From Rachycentron canadum (lineage: Eukaryota > Chordata > Actinopteri > Carangiformes > Rachycentridae), in the NCBI GenBank assembly GCA_038496675.1, contig CM076660.1, positions 17,983,236-18,047,235 of the forward strand: 64,000 nt of DNA, read 5' to 3'. The notes under the pieces were generated by a model. That model was not told the origin of the DNA and ran no database searches. It was given only the letters and a program-made list of their open reading frames with translations. Positions 1-12,100 of this stretch are shown piece by piece (the stretch's first letter is position 1; the number at the start of each line of letters is the position of its first letter). The position numbers and the translations under genes were made by a program.

Positions 1-3000
1 ACATGATATCAGTATAAAGAGATAACCACAAGTTCCTTACACCTAAAAATGAATCAGTGCCAACCACATTGGTTCCACATGGCTTAGAGCAGAAAGCACA
101 AGCAGGTCTGTTGCACGCCACCAAAATCTCAAACCATGTAGGATGACAGTAAAGAAGTTGTGATCGCACTCTTTTTGTCCCTGAATGTCAGCTTTGTTAT
201 CTCCTGCTGGTGTATGCAGTTCTCATGGTGACAGTGTTGCTGTGTCAGATGGCAGCCATGTCAGACCAGAGGAAAAATATTTTTTTCTTGGACCATCACC
301 TCTTAAAAAGATTTGGCTTAGACTTTTGACTTTCATGTCACAGCGGGAGATGTGACCTGACTTTCTGTGCCCCCCCAACACAGGTATTATTTCTCTGCGC
401 TATAAGAAATCATTTCTTGCCAGTCTTTGTCACGCCTTCCCTTCTGTGTTGTATTTAAAAAAGCTATTTCTGTTGTCGGCTGCACACTGGGGAATTAATG
501 AAAAATAGGCCTTCAATGAAGTAAAATGGTTCTGCACCACTTCTGCACAACCTTATGTTGAGATATGAACACCTGTACTAATAACATTATTCAGTCATCT
601 GGTTATTGTCCTCAGGATATCTTTTGCTGTGCTCATCACTTTCACTTCCTTGAAGTGGAAATGGAGACAGATGGCCAAATAAACAGACATGTAAAACTTT
701 AACTTGAATTGCATATTAGAAGCTACTTGCTGTGGTTCTACCTCAACAAATATTGTAACAATTCACACTGTAGTAGACAGAGTAAAGAATAGGCTTGCGA
801 GTTATCAGATTGTCATTGTCAAAGAGAGGAAGTGTTTCTGTTGATTGGAACTCCTGCTATAGGTGTCACTCTGTTTGATAGATGCGGTAGATACACTTTA
901 AGTCAAGGGTTATATGTACAGGCTGAGCATTATACTTACTACGATCAGGTCTTGCACAGGATACTTTGTATGATCAGACGCTTGTTAGTTCATTGGTAAC
1001 AACACAATTGTTTCCTAGTTGCAAATTATCAGCAGGTGAAATGAGAGCACTGTGAAAAGGTGCGTTTGGTCACAGGATATGACTTAAAGCCACACTAATA
1101 GTTCAACTTTTATTGCCTTTATTTTATTGTATTCATTGTATTTTCTGTTTTGTTTTTACTGTGATTTCATATTAGAAGACAGTGTCATATGATTCAAATG
1201 GCTTTTACATCTGTCTTCCTCCCAGCCACTCATATCAGTCACTGGTTTGTTCTGTTTCTCAGTTGTGATAAGAAAGGTGGTATGTGAAAATATGATATTA
1301 ATACATATCCTCTGTAGGGACCAGAAACCAGAGTGTGAAATGTTCTCTAGCGATGATTGGAGAGAGCTTCTACAGCTTTCACTCTCTGTTTTCCTGTGAG
1401 CGTCCATCTCATGTGTCTGAGTACGTGCATGGCTTTTTGTCCTGATGAAACAGTTAACCTGACACTGGAGGTGTGGTCACTGGCCAACCAGTCCCTCTGC
1501 TGCTGCAGCATCAAGCAACATCATCTATCAGCCGCTGAGCTTACGGAGCCTTTTGTTTCCACAAATAATCAGGATAGGAATTGTGTTGTCTTTAATGACT
1601 TTAATTTCCTTCCTGACTTTGAGGATTTGAGCATCACACAAAATACAAGGAACAGACCAGATCTTCTGATGATTCTTCATACCTCCAGAGAGTGCTGCTG
1701 GTTTGTCTTTCTTCCCCAATGCCACTGTGTCCCTGTCACCGTCACATACTTCCCAAAGGTAAACAGGTGAACGGTGCTGCATGCTGCATGTTACTTAGTG
1801 CTACAGAGAGCTCACTGTTACTGGAGGGGATCCAGAGAGATGGTGGGATTGTGAGGACACTGACACAGCACCCTCATGTGGACATCTGTACCAATGACAG
1901 ATACACTGTGGTGTATTTGTGCTCATTGTGCTCTCTATTTATTTGTGTTTGCTTAACTGTTATCAATAATATGATTGTGTCCCTCCCCATAACATTTTCA
2001 TGCCATATGTGTGTAGTTTTAAAGAGACGGTCCTCCAGTGTTACACATGAAGTTCAGTTTACTGGTCATGGGAAGTTGTACTCACTCAGCCTGTGACAGA
2101 CATTGTGTAATGACGTCTGTGGCTCTGGAGAAGCTTTTTCAACAATCCTGATGATGTCGTAGTGAGAGTTTGACCCACATACAAAACTCAGCCCATGAAA
2201 GTTTATTTTAATCATTCTTCTCTTATTCTGCTTCTTGAGAGAATAAGGGAAATTTGAGGGGTTTGTATTGAAATTGAAATAGCTGGGGATGATTCATATC
2301 AGTTACCAGTTGTAGCTCAGCCAATAATAGACTGTTACTGCCACTCTGGTAGGTATGGCAGTGGAAATAAAACTTGTCTGACAAGGATACATGAGAGTAG
2401 CTAAGTCAGTGTCAGCCCACTTCTTTCAAATGTTAAGTTTTGTTTTGATGGTAAAATCTTTTTTACTGTGGACACACACCAAAGTCATCATGATTCATGG
2501 TTTTGTTGTATCTAGATTAATTTCTTCACTTGTGTTGGCAGAAATGAAACACTAGAGTGCAGTAGTTCTTTATTTAGACATCATCACAGCCTTCATTGTG
2601 CTGCCTGTCCACTTTGTGAATGGTCTGTGTGTCACTAACACTAACACCGATTGTAGCTTTGCAGTGTAGGACAGGCAGAAATCAATTTGTCAAGTACATT
2701 GTGCAAACGTCATTTACCAGCGTGCCTGCATGCCTGCAGAGACAAAATGTCTTATCTCCTCTCTTTCAATAAGCCAGATAAGTCCCCAGTGCAAGTGTTT
2801 ATCTGTGATACAGAGAAAAATGAAGACCCCTTTGTGCAAGAAACAAACTCCAATAATAAGCAACAAACAACACTTAGAGAGGTTTTACAGTGTGTGCACA
2901 TTTATGTGTACGTGTGTGTGTGTGCACAAATAAGGAAGGAGTGTTTTCCTTCTGTGGCGTCTGTCCAATCACAACATGATTCAGATGATTTCCACATTGA

Positions 3001-3060
3001 CCTCAATAGATCAAAGTGAATTCAGCTGGAATGGGATGAATACTCTCTCTGTCCATGGGT

Positions 3061-3062
<2 letters not shown>

Positions 3063-3108
<46 letters not shown>
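3063..3108. repeat. (CA)n microsatellite
   Basis: An uninterrupted CA tract of 46 bases, in the 5' flank. No function inferred. Confidence 0.98.
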
Positions 3109-3110
<2 letters not shown>

Positions 3111-4563
3111 TTCCTTGAGTCTCTCCTTGACACAAATAGGCTAGGAATTATATTTAAGGGAGTTCTGTCTTACCATAAATCAGAGGCTGGTTTGATATAG
3201 AAATGGCAGACACACAGAGAGAGAGAGAGAGAGAGATGTCACAGCGGTACATACACAGCTAGACAGGGTCGATCCACATAATTGGATGGTGAAGGAGTTT
3301 TGGGGAAGGGAGCGGGGGTGGGGGTGGGGGGGGCATGTGCCAGAGCACATGCTGTGATACACAGACACACATGAAGCAAATAAAAAGCTTGATGAAAGGT
3401 TAATTGTCAAGTGAAGTGTTACAAGAACAATTAAGGTCAAATAAAGAGTCGTCTTATTCTGACACACACAGACATATAACTAGCGAGAGGGGGATTGTGC
3501 ATGTGTTGATTTAATTGTTGGACGACTGTGTCTCTTAATGTATCACACACATTAAACTTGGAGAAAAAAATTGCTTATGACAAACACAGAGGAGAGACAA
3601 ATGACTTATGTTGAGATAAAAAAAATAACAAAACCCAGGAGGCTTTTCACACCATTTGACTGAAAATAGCAGACAATAACAAACAATAAAAGAAATAAAA
3701 CAAAAAAAACCCAAGATTTTTTTTTTTTTTTTTTTTAAGGCATTCCCATTTCACCAGCAGACATTCATCACTGGTGCACTCAGGGCTTTTTAATAATGCA
3801 TAGTCATTGCTCGTCCCTGCTGCCATCTCCCCCAACCCCCAAAACAAAGCAATGTGTCGGAAAAACACACAGCCAGAAAATACTGTCATCCATCTCCAAG
3901 GAGTGTGTTCGCACTTTGAAGAGTTTCTCACACAGGTAGAAGTGGTGATTCAAATACCCTGTTTCTGATGCCTTGTTAGACAGGAAGCTGAACTTGAATT
4001 TTAAAAAGGGATTTGTTGTGTTTGTTTCTCCATTGACATTAGGTATTGCTTCATCTATACTGAGCTCAATATTTGGGAGCCAGATATCAACTGATACTTA
4101 TATGTGTCCAATATATTTGTTTTGTTGTTTTAAAGTGTGTTATAGATGGACACCAAGTGGGACATAGCAGTGTAAAAATCTGTATGGCAGTTTCATGTTA
4201 TTTACAGGCCAACATACACAATGATGCCATATATCTACAACAGTCTAGTGTTGGCACATTCATCGGCCTGGCTGATCAGTCTTAACTCTAAAATTAGGAA
4301 ATCAATGGTTGTAGTTGCCATTTGACCTTCTACAGTTATAAACTTTACTATTGCTGTGTAGATCTGCTTCATTATTTTTATGTATAATCGCAAGCTCACA
4401 ACAGTAGAATAATGAACAATAAAAAGATAAAACAAGAAAAATCCACTAACAAAAAACCTACAAACAAACATACACATCGCACACATCATACATCATACAT
4501 AGCATGGTGCTTTACATTGGACTCATTACATTAATTCTTCCCCTGAAAGCATCTCTCCTTGTC

Positions 4564-4604
4564 CAGATTTGGCACTATATAAATAAAATAAATTTGAATT
4601 TCAA
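4564..4604 (+). repeat. Tail fragment of the same fish repeat
   Basis: The sequence gatttggcactatataaata (4566-4585) followed by aaataaatttgaatttc is the same 3' tail as at 34775-34825. Only the tail is recognisable. Confidence 0.55.
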
Positions 4605-5294
4605 ATTTGAATGTGCCATTTAGCACCTCAAGTAAGACATTTTTTTTCATATTATAGAGCGAGATACTCCTAGAATTGTTATCATCATATCTGGTTCCCT
4701 TTGCCTATCAAAAACTCACAAAAACAGTTTTTTTTCAATAGGTGTTAAGTATACTACAATATTTTTTTTTTCATTTTAATGTCTGTTTTTTAATAAGAAG
4801 AAAACACTGGCAGTATTAAAATATAGTGTGTGATAATAGATGTTCATATTTGTCATATTCCTTTTTCTGGAGGTACGTTTTAAATGTGACTCCATTATGT
4901 TTCACTTCCAAACTGGAGGTTGAAAAGTCCCATTTTAATTCATTATTCTGGACAAGTTTTACCATCACAACGACAGCAGATTTTTAGTTTTTAGTCCGAT
5001 GACAACCACAACGATTTCAGTTGGCCTAAATAATTTGTACACTTGTGGCTTGTGTTTTCGCTCTAGTGCTTCATTAGGCTCCTCTGAAGCCACTCATATG
5101 GAAACAGCTGTCTACTTCCTGTGTGAACAGCCGCACTCACTCTCACATACAGACACACACTCAAACCAGTAGCATTGGAGAATGTTTTGAAATGTGGGGG
5201 TGGGCAGATCAGGCTTTTAACATTTCCAGTTTACATTATTTTCATCTACCAGTTAGTGTTGCACTGCCAAGCAGGGGGGGCAGAGGGGCACCAC

Positions 5295-5305
<11 letters not shown>

Positions 5306-5356
<51 letters not shown>
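5306..5356. repeat. (CA)n microsatellite with alternating purine-pyrimidine start
   Basis: A CA tract of 51 bases preceded by gcgcatgcgcg (5295-5305), which makes a longer alternating purine-pyrimidine run able in principle to adopt Z-DNA. Confidence 0.98.
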
Positions 5357-5359
<3 letters not shown>

Positions 5360-5573
5360 CCCTGAGAGAGGCAGCTGGGTGGTGACTGGAAAATTAGTGC
5401 TATCAACAGACCACCCCCCAATCATCCACCAGGCCTCTGTGGTTGGGGTCAGAGTGTTGGGGAGGATGGTGGGGTGAGGCAGGGCAGGGGTATCTGGGTA
5501 GAACAGAGAGGCTGGAGGGGGAGGAGAGTGGTGGGTGGCGGTTTTATTGGTTGGTGGGATGGTATGCTGCCTA

Positions 5574-5576
<3 letters not shown>

Positions 5577-5634
<58 letters not shown>
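5577..5634. repeat. (AC)n microsatellite
   Basis: An uninterrupted AC tract of 58 bases, only 220 bases from the one at 5306-5356. Confidence 0.98.
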
Positions 5635-5636
<2 letters not shown>

Positions 5637-8600
5637 GTCTACCTGTGACCAACCAGTCTCCCTCTAGAGTAGATGACAGGAAATATTTAACTTCTGAAAT
5701 GAACAAATATCATTTTGTATTTGTTGCTATTAGAGAATCCAGACAAGATCTGTGATGATTTTATCTACTTTTAGTTTTGCATCCGTTGCGCTGAAGCAGT
5801 ATTTTTAATACAGAGCATAAAGCCTCTTTACGCCCACTAAAGATGGCTTATTACAGTTTTTCAATAGGAACAGTGGTGTGAATAATCTCATTTACTGTGT
5901 GAGTAGGTGGTGCAGAAGGCCTCCAACTCAAATTTGACTTGGTGAAGCCTGAACATGCCTTTGAGCATCATGCAGTACAATGATCTGCTGCTGTCCTTTG
6001 TTCACATGGTGTTTGCCCACAGTGGCATGACATGCATGATCAAAGGCAAGCATTGATTTTCCAGCTTTTTTTGTGTTGTAGTCCATATATTCTCGCTCTA
6101 CTAACAAATGATGTCCTGCATTTTGTTTTCCGTTGTTCACATTAGTTGCATGCACACACACACACACACACACACACAATTCTTTACACACAAGAGCAAA
6201 GACTGAGCAAGTAGATTTTACACTCCACCTCCTCTGAAGGTGATCTGATGGGGGGAACCTTCTTGACTGGGAAAAACCAATTTCACATATGGAGACATTT
6301 AAGATCCTGATGGTCTGAAGTCTAGATCTCATCCGTCCACTGAATCCACCTGCTCAGCCTTTTTGCCAACAGACACACAGAGTGGACGGCTGTTGCTGAA
6401 TGTTGACCTTTATGGAGAATAAACCATTGATGGTGTGTTGAGCTTTGTTGTTGTGTTACACAGAGGCAGACTGATACTACATCTGCTTTCACTGTGCCTA
6501 AACCAATTCTGCTAGCTGTGTGTGTCAAAATGTTGTAGAGACAGTTAGTAATGGCCCCTTTTACTACACAGCTTGACTGCATATTAATATTTGATAAATG
6601 TAGGTTTGTGATGCTCCAGGTTTGCATAGTGTGTGTGTGTGTGTGTGTGTATTTGAGCATGGCACATGTGTGTTTTCTTTGTTTGGCTCTGCACCTTGAA
6701 TGATGAGGCCTTGAGGAGTGGGGGGGGCAGCTTTGCTCCCAAAACCATGCAGAAAGGTAAGTACACACAGAATTGTACGCATTAGTGTAACTTTGTGAGA
6801 GTGTGTGTGTTTTTGTGTGTCTTTGTGAGTGATAGAGAACCACTCTATTGTCCCAGATTCAAAACAAAGGATGTGTAAGACTGTACAGTACATAAATCCA
6901 TTTTTGATGAATTGCCACTCACCAACCCTGTGTTCCTCTCCCTCTGCTGGGCTTTCCCTTCACACAAACCCGTGTGTGTGTGTGTGTGGGTGTGTGTGTC
7001 ATACCAATGTTATTTTCCTCCTTTATAATGACACATTTATATTCATTACTAACCCCAACAATAAAGACTAAGTTATGAGGGCTTGCATTAAATGCCTTGA
7101 CACACTCACGCAGATATGACCTCTGGCTAGATGAGCTCTCTCAGTGCCCTGTCGCTTCCTCCAGCTGGCACATAAGAGCTCTGTAGCCAGACAAAGAGCG
7201 GTGCTCCGGGCCTGGTGCTCTGCCTGCTGAGGGCGGAGGGGGTGGGGGGTGGTGTGATGGGGTTCCTCCTGTCAGCCTTTGTGTCCTAATTGAAGTTTTT
7301 CTGCCTCTCAACCATCCCATCTTTCCTCCCCCATGCTGGTTAGAGGAGGATGAAGGGGGGGAGGAGTGGACCTGACAGGGGTGCGAGGGGAGGGTTTCAT
7401 ATCAGGCTTTGTTGCCGCTGGCATGATGCTCGTCTCTGATTGTAGCACATGCGTTCATAAACACAAATAGCTGTGTCTGATGAAGAGGACAGGCTGTATT
7501 GTGCTGTCAGCTCTGTTTCTGGGAACAGGACGCAACAGGAGAGCTAATGTGCTAAATGAGCTAATGTGCCAATTAAAACCTGACAGAGTGATAATTTGAA
7601 AATCAATAAAATAAAACTGGGAAACCCTTAGCTGCATAATAACAAAATGCTGATTTGTTGGCTTTCAGGCTGGATGAAGTTGATCTGTAACCTGTAACCT
7701 TTGAAAATGTGGTCATGGCTTGGTTTTGATGGCCCTGAAAGTAGCCAAACGCCTTTAGGTCTGGATGATGTTTAAAATTTATTATCTCAGTTTTACAATT
7801 GCAATTTTAACGTCCATTATTTTCTATTAATAAATCTCCAGGCCATTGATGGTGCATATTGTCCAAACATAATCACAAACTTGTTTCTTGAGAAATGAAA
7901 ATCAGCTCTGTCTGGTTTCTACTTCACTGGTACATCCTGTATTGTGTCAGCTTGGGCCTGCATCCTTTCCTGACACCTGCTGGTGTTCGCGCGTTGCGTC
8001 TTTTTTAAATGTGTGTCTGTCTGGATGAGGGGTGCACGGCAAGTTGCCACGGGAACAGCCAACTGGAGTAGGTTAAAACATGACATCTGAAGCAGCCACT
8101 CTCTCTCTCTCACTGAAAGGCTGATACTGTTTCACACAAAGCCCCTCCGAGGCTCGTAAAGATTTCAGTTTTCTGTTAGTTCAGAGCTGGAATAGGTTAA
8201 AGTAAACTGCCTGTTCCCCCTGCACCACCTTACCAAAGGTGCATTTAGGTCAGATTTAAAAAAAACATAAAATTTTGCTCTAAGTTAAAGCTTGTTTGAT
8301 CTTTAAAATAAAGATTAAAAACTTGATACCTGTACATACATTTAGCTGGAAACTGCTTAGGGTCCTTTGTAGCATGTGGCAGGAATTTTTGTTTGTTATT
8401 TTCATTTACTGCTACAGTATAACAATGTTTTGAAGCTTTTCTTGGTCAGTTTCTCTTAAAAAAAGGCTTGAATACAATATTTTAATCTCAGTATGATTTT
8501 CATTGGGTTGGATAAAGAGAACTGAAATAAAAGAAAAACAGTGACTGAAGACAAAGATGGAAGCTTTAAAGTGTGTCCACACTATCTAACGAAACAGACA

Positions 8601-8699
8601 ATATAACAGTTAATTCACATTTGACACAAGCCCATTGGTTCACAGTCATTATGCATTGCCTCTGAGAGAGACACAGAGAGAGAGGGGCTGATGAGCTGT

Positions 8700-8700
<1 letters not shown>

Positions 8701-8741
<41 letters not shown>
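8701..8741. repeat. (AG)n microsatellite upstream of exon 1a
   Basis: A pure AG tract of about 41 bases, ending 340 bases before the exon 1a ATG. Polypurine tracts near promoters can form triplex structures and exclude nucleosomes; a role here is only inferred. Confidence 0.97.
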
Positions 8742-8744
<3 letters not shown>

Positions 8745-9081
8745 TGAGCGAGCAAGCCAAAGAGAGAGGGAGTGTTTCTCCCTTCCCCTAGCAACGGTCG
8801 GAGGTAGTCGTCTCCAGCCTGTTGTTTTCTCTCTCTCTCTGTCACACACACCACTCAGTCATATACTCCTTCTTCAGCTCTTTCACTGGCTCGTCTGCTT
8901 GTTGGACCCGGGGTGTCTTTTGACATTTTCTCCAAATGATTCTTTTTGCATGTTCCTGAGAGATGACTGCTGTTTTTCAAGGATAAGGCAAAGGAAAGAA
9001 GCAACGTGAGCAGCAGCAACAGAGAGGGACTCAAGAAATAAGAAGGAAGCAGAGTGAGTGAGACAGGGAGAGAAAAGGAGG
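8745..9081 (+). promoter_or_regulatory. Probable 5' UTR / proximal promoter of exon 1a
   Basis: This non-coding stretch is bounded by the (GA)n tract and the ATG at 9082. It is more GC-rich than the surroundings (for example cttcccctagcaacggtcgg at 8791-8810), then becomes purine-rich (8980-9081) like many 5' UTRs. CCTAGCAAC at 8797-8805 resembles a half RFX X-box. I see no clear TATA box, so the transcription start is not placed. Confidence 0.5.
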
Positions 9082-9142
9082 ATGGAGCCCCTCAGTGCTC
9101 GTGGCCTGCCCCGGCTCTCCTGGATCGACACCCTCTACAGCA
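9082..9142 (+). CDS. abr: ABR exon 1a (canonical start)
   Basis: This exon encodes residues 1-20, MEPLSARGLPRLSWIDTLYS, and ends in phase 1 at the donor gtatgt. The start is supported by an in-frame TGA at 9055-9057 upstream, a purine at -3 and G at +4, and near identity to the remembered N-terminus of vertebrate ABR. The A left at the 3' end joins AT of exon 2 to make the Asn of NFNY. The exon is preceded by purine-rich sequence that is probably 5' UTR. Confidence 0.95.
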
Positions 9143-12100
9143 GTATGTATCCCTCCGTCCCTTCATCCCATCTATTTACTCCCCTCCTCGCTCCGCTTCC
9201 CATTTATCTTTGCGCTCGTCTTTTACCTCTAGCCATTTTCACCCAACACCACCCCCCTCTCTTCTCTATCTCATGGGCTCCCTGTTCGCGTTACAGCTGG
9301 GGCGCTGTGCACACAGAGAACACTTTGAATTTCTCAGGACTTCCAATTACAGTGCATCAGTGTGGCTGTCCATAACAAGATGCTTAACCCCCACCCACCC
9401 CCTCCCCTTTCCTTGTTCTGCCTCCGTTCCCTGATAGTGGTAAGAACTCGTCTCTGGCTTTTTGCTGACTATTGAGCGCAGAAGCCTGGGGAATGCCTGG
9501 AGATATATGGTGTGGGAGAGAGTGAGTCATGCTTACAACCTGGAGAACTTTATGTTCCATCCTATCAAGGACACAAGCTGTCTGATGCTGAATATTTAAT
9601 CATCTCTACATTGTGGACTTCATGCTGCGATGTAGATACAGCCTGACATGTCTACTGTACGCTGTCTCACTTTGGCTGCGTGTTCAGATCTGCCAGGTTA
9701 GGAACAGTTTACTCTGCTCTCCCTTCTTCTAAATTAGCCAAACCTTTATATATTTTTTTTATCTGTAAGTGCAACTTTTTCTGTAAACATAATATTTCAG
9801 TGAGGATGATTTATATACACACATTGAACAATGGCTTTGATGCTGTATTTCAGAACAGTGAGTGGAAACCAATTTGCAGCAAATGCACATATCCAAGCAG
9901 CTGTGATTCCCTGTTCCTGTGCTGTGTGTGTCTTTGTGTATGTGTGTGTGTTTTAAGTTTTGGGCACATGACACAGCCTTTTGGGATTTGCTCTGCTGTG
10001 TCACCATTGTTACCATGCCTTAATCTACAGAGAGGGAGTGAATAGGAGAGGAGGAAGGAGACGGGGTGTTTGGGACTTTAGTGACAAAGAAACACACAGT
10101 ACCAACATGTTGTCAAGTGTATTTGGAGGGCAGCTGCTGTTCATTGGGGTCTCACTAACACAACGCAATAACAGTGATGCATGCAAAGCCATCTGCCTGT
10201 TCATTTGGTTAATTACAAAAACATCAATGCATAGTATAGTCTATCAAAGTTGTGTTCATTCATCCTTTTGCTGAATGAAGTATGAGAATGAATAATTACA
10301 GGATATACATGCAGCATGTTTGGTTGTGGTGTAACAATATTCAGGATACACACTGTATATTTTGCATACCTATTTAGTTTCAAGAAAATGTTTAAAAGAC
10401 TTATTTGACTTTATTTATATATATACTTAGTTGTGTTTTTGCAGAGAGTTGGATGGGAAGTTCAACACCTTATGTCTGTATGGTATATGAAGCTAGCACC
10501 AGCAGATTACCTTAGTTTAGCATAAGGATTGTAAGCAGAGGAACAGCTTGTCTTACCCTGTTCCTAAATTAAAAAAGTCAAAACGCCTGCCAGAACATCT
10601 GAAGTCACTAATTAACATGATTTCCCATTTGCTTGAAAGAGACAGTGATCTCAGACTTCTGAACCTCACTGTATCTCATCTGTTTAATCCTCATCCAAAC
10701 CAAAGCTGATATTCTGACTATTTTTTGGCCCAGCACTGTAATTTCCTGGCTTGCTGTTTCATTCTGGTTTCACTAGCAAGACTCAATGGACATCGATGAC
10801 CGTCAGCAAAAGGGGTGAAGAAGCACAATGAAGCACAGTGTTGCTTATGGAAAATAAGCAACACTCCTTAAATCAGAGGGAAAAACACAGTTACAGTTAG
10901 ACAGCTTCAGTAACATAACCTTGTCCGAGATGGACTTTGTTGGACCTTGTGGCAGCAGCAACACACCATTTATTTCGGACAAATTGTGATGCAGTGGTTG
11001 GCACTGTCGCCTCACAGCAAGAAGGCTCGGGTTTGAACCCTTGGCATAGGGTTTGCATAGAGTTTTCTCTCTAATTGTGAAATGTTGTCTGTTTCCCAGC
11101 CAAATAAAACTCACCTTTGGTCACAATGTCTATAGAAATGTTCAAAATTAAAGAGGATGCAACTGAACATTTACTTGGATGAATATTCATAAAACAACAT
11201 TGTTGGGTGTTAGATAACATTGTCATTGTGGTCAGCATGCAAGCATCAGTGTTAGCCTGTTGGTCATGTGACCTTTGCCTTGCAAGTGACTCAGCAGTCT
11301 CTGAACCCAAGTGTCAACCCACCATGATGCCACCCATTGATTTGTGAGCTGACACTTTGAAGGCTTGAGTTTGTAATTTAAAAAATGAACATCATGTTGT
11401 ATTGAAGAAGACATGGAACTAGAGACTGAGACCATAAACTCATTAGGAAAATGTTTACTGAGCTAATAAATGAAGTGAGAAGTAGGGACATTTTCCCATA
11501 GACTTCAATACAATCTGACTTTTTTTTTTTTTTTTTACAAGCAGTGGAGTTGCCCTATGATGGTCATAAGATAGAAACAGGTTTAAGGGTCTTCAGCATT
11601 GGCTCCACTTTTCAGACCCAGAGTCTGTCCACTTTTATATAAAGTCTGTGGTTGTGTCTCTCCTTACAGTTGTTAACTGGCTCTGTCTTCATATTTAGTG
11701 TACAGATAGTGGAGCAGGTCTGATCTTTATATCTCAGCCACAAAACGAATTAGCATGTTTCCGTAGATGTTGACTATTCAATAGCTATTGTTTGTTTTCT
11801 TTGTCTGATGGCACAGCAATGTTTTATAATATTGGCCTTTTAATAAAAGAAATAATTTACTGGGAACTATGCATCATAGCACTGGATTATGTCAGTACTG
11901 AATTCTCAATGCAGGCATTAGTCCACATTTAAAAAATGGATCAGGTCAATGTAACTGTAAAGTAATGAATTTTGATCATCAGGGACTCTATACTTAGTCT
12001 GTGTACTATTTTAATGTGGCTATTTTGGTTCTTGCATCGCAGAAAATGTGAACAGAAACAGAATACATCATAATTTAGCACCTAATCTGCTTTAACATAT

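Larger units (their letters stand above)
1..8700. other. 5' flanking region, no gene recognised
   Basis: Many short open frames exist on both strands, but none resembles a known protein or has exon-like borders in series. The region holds CA repeats (3063, 5306, 5577, 6153), a repeat tail at 4564-4604, T- and A-rich runs, and a GC-richer block at about 7120-7400 that may be regulatory. Nothing else can be supported. Confidence 0.7.

Noticed and set aside
6747..6757. ATG CAG AAA G followed by a perfect gtaagt donor, phase 1
   Set aside because: Only three codons, in GT-rich sequence upstream of the gene; too short to separate from chance.
9054..9434. 126-codon frame over exon 1a
   Set aside because: It is a different frame from the MEPLS start and runs through the donor into the intron.
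10996..11045. Possible tRNA gene from the GGTTTGAACCC motif
   Set aside because: No cloverleaf could be formed around it; the context matches a dispersed repeat instead.
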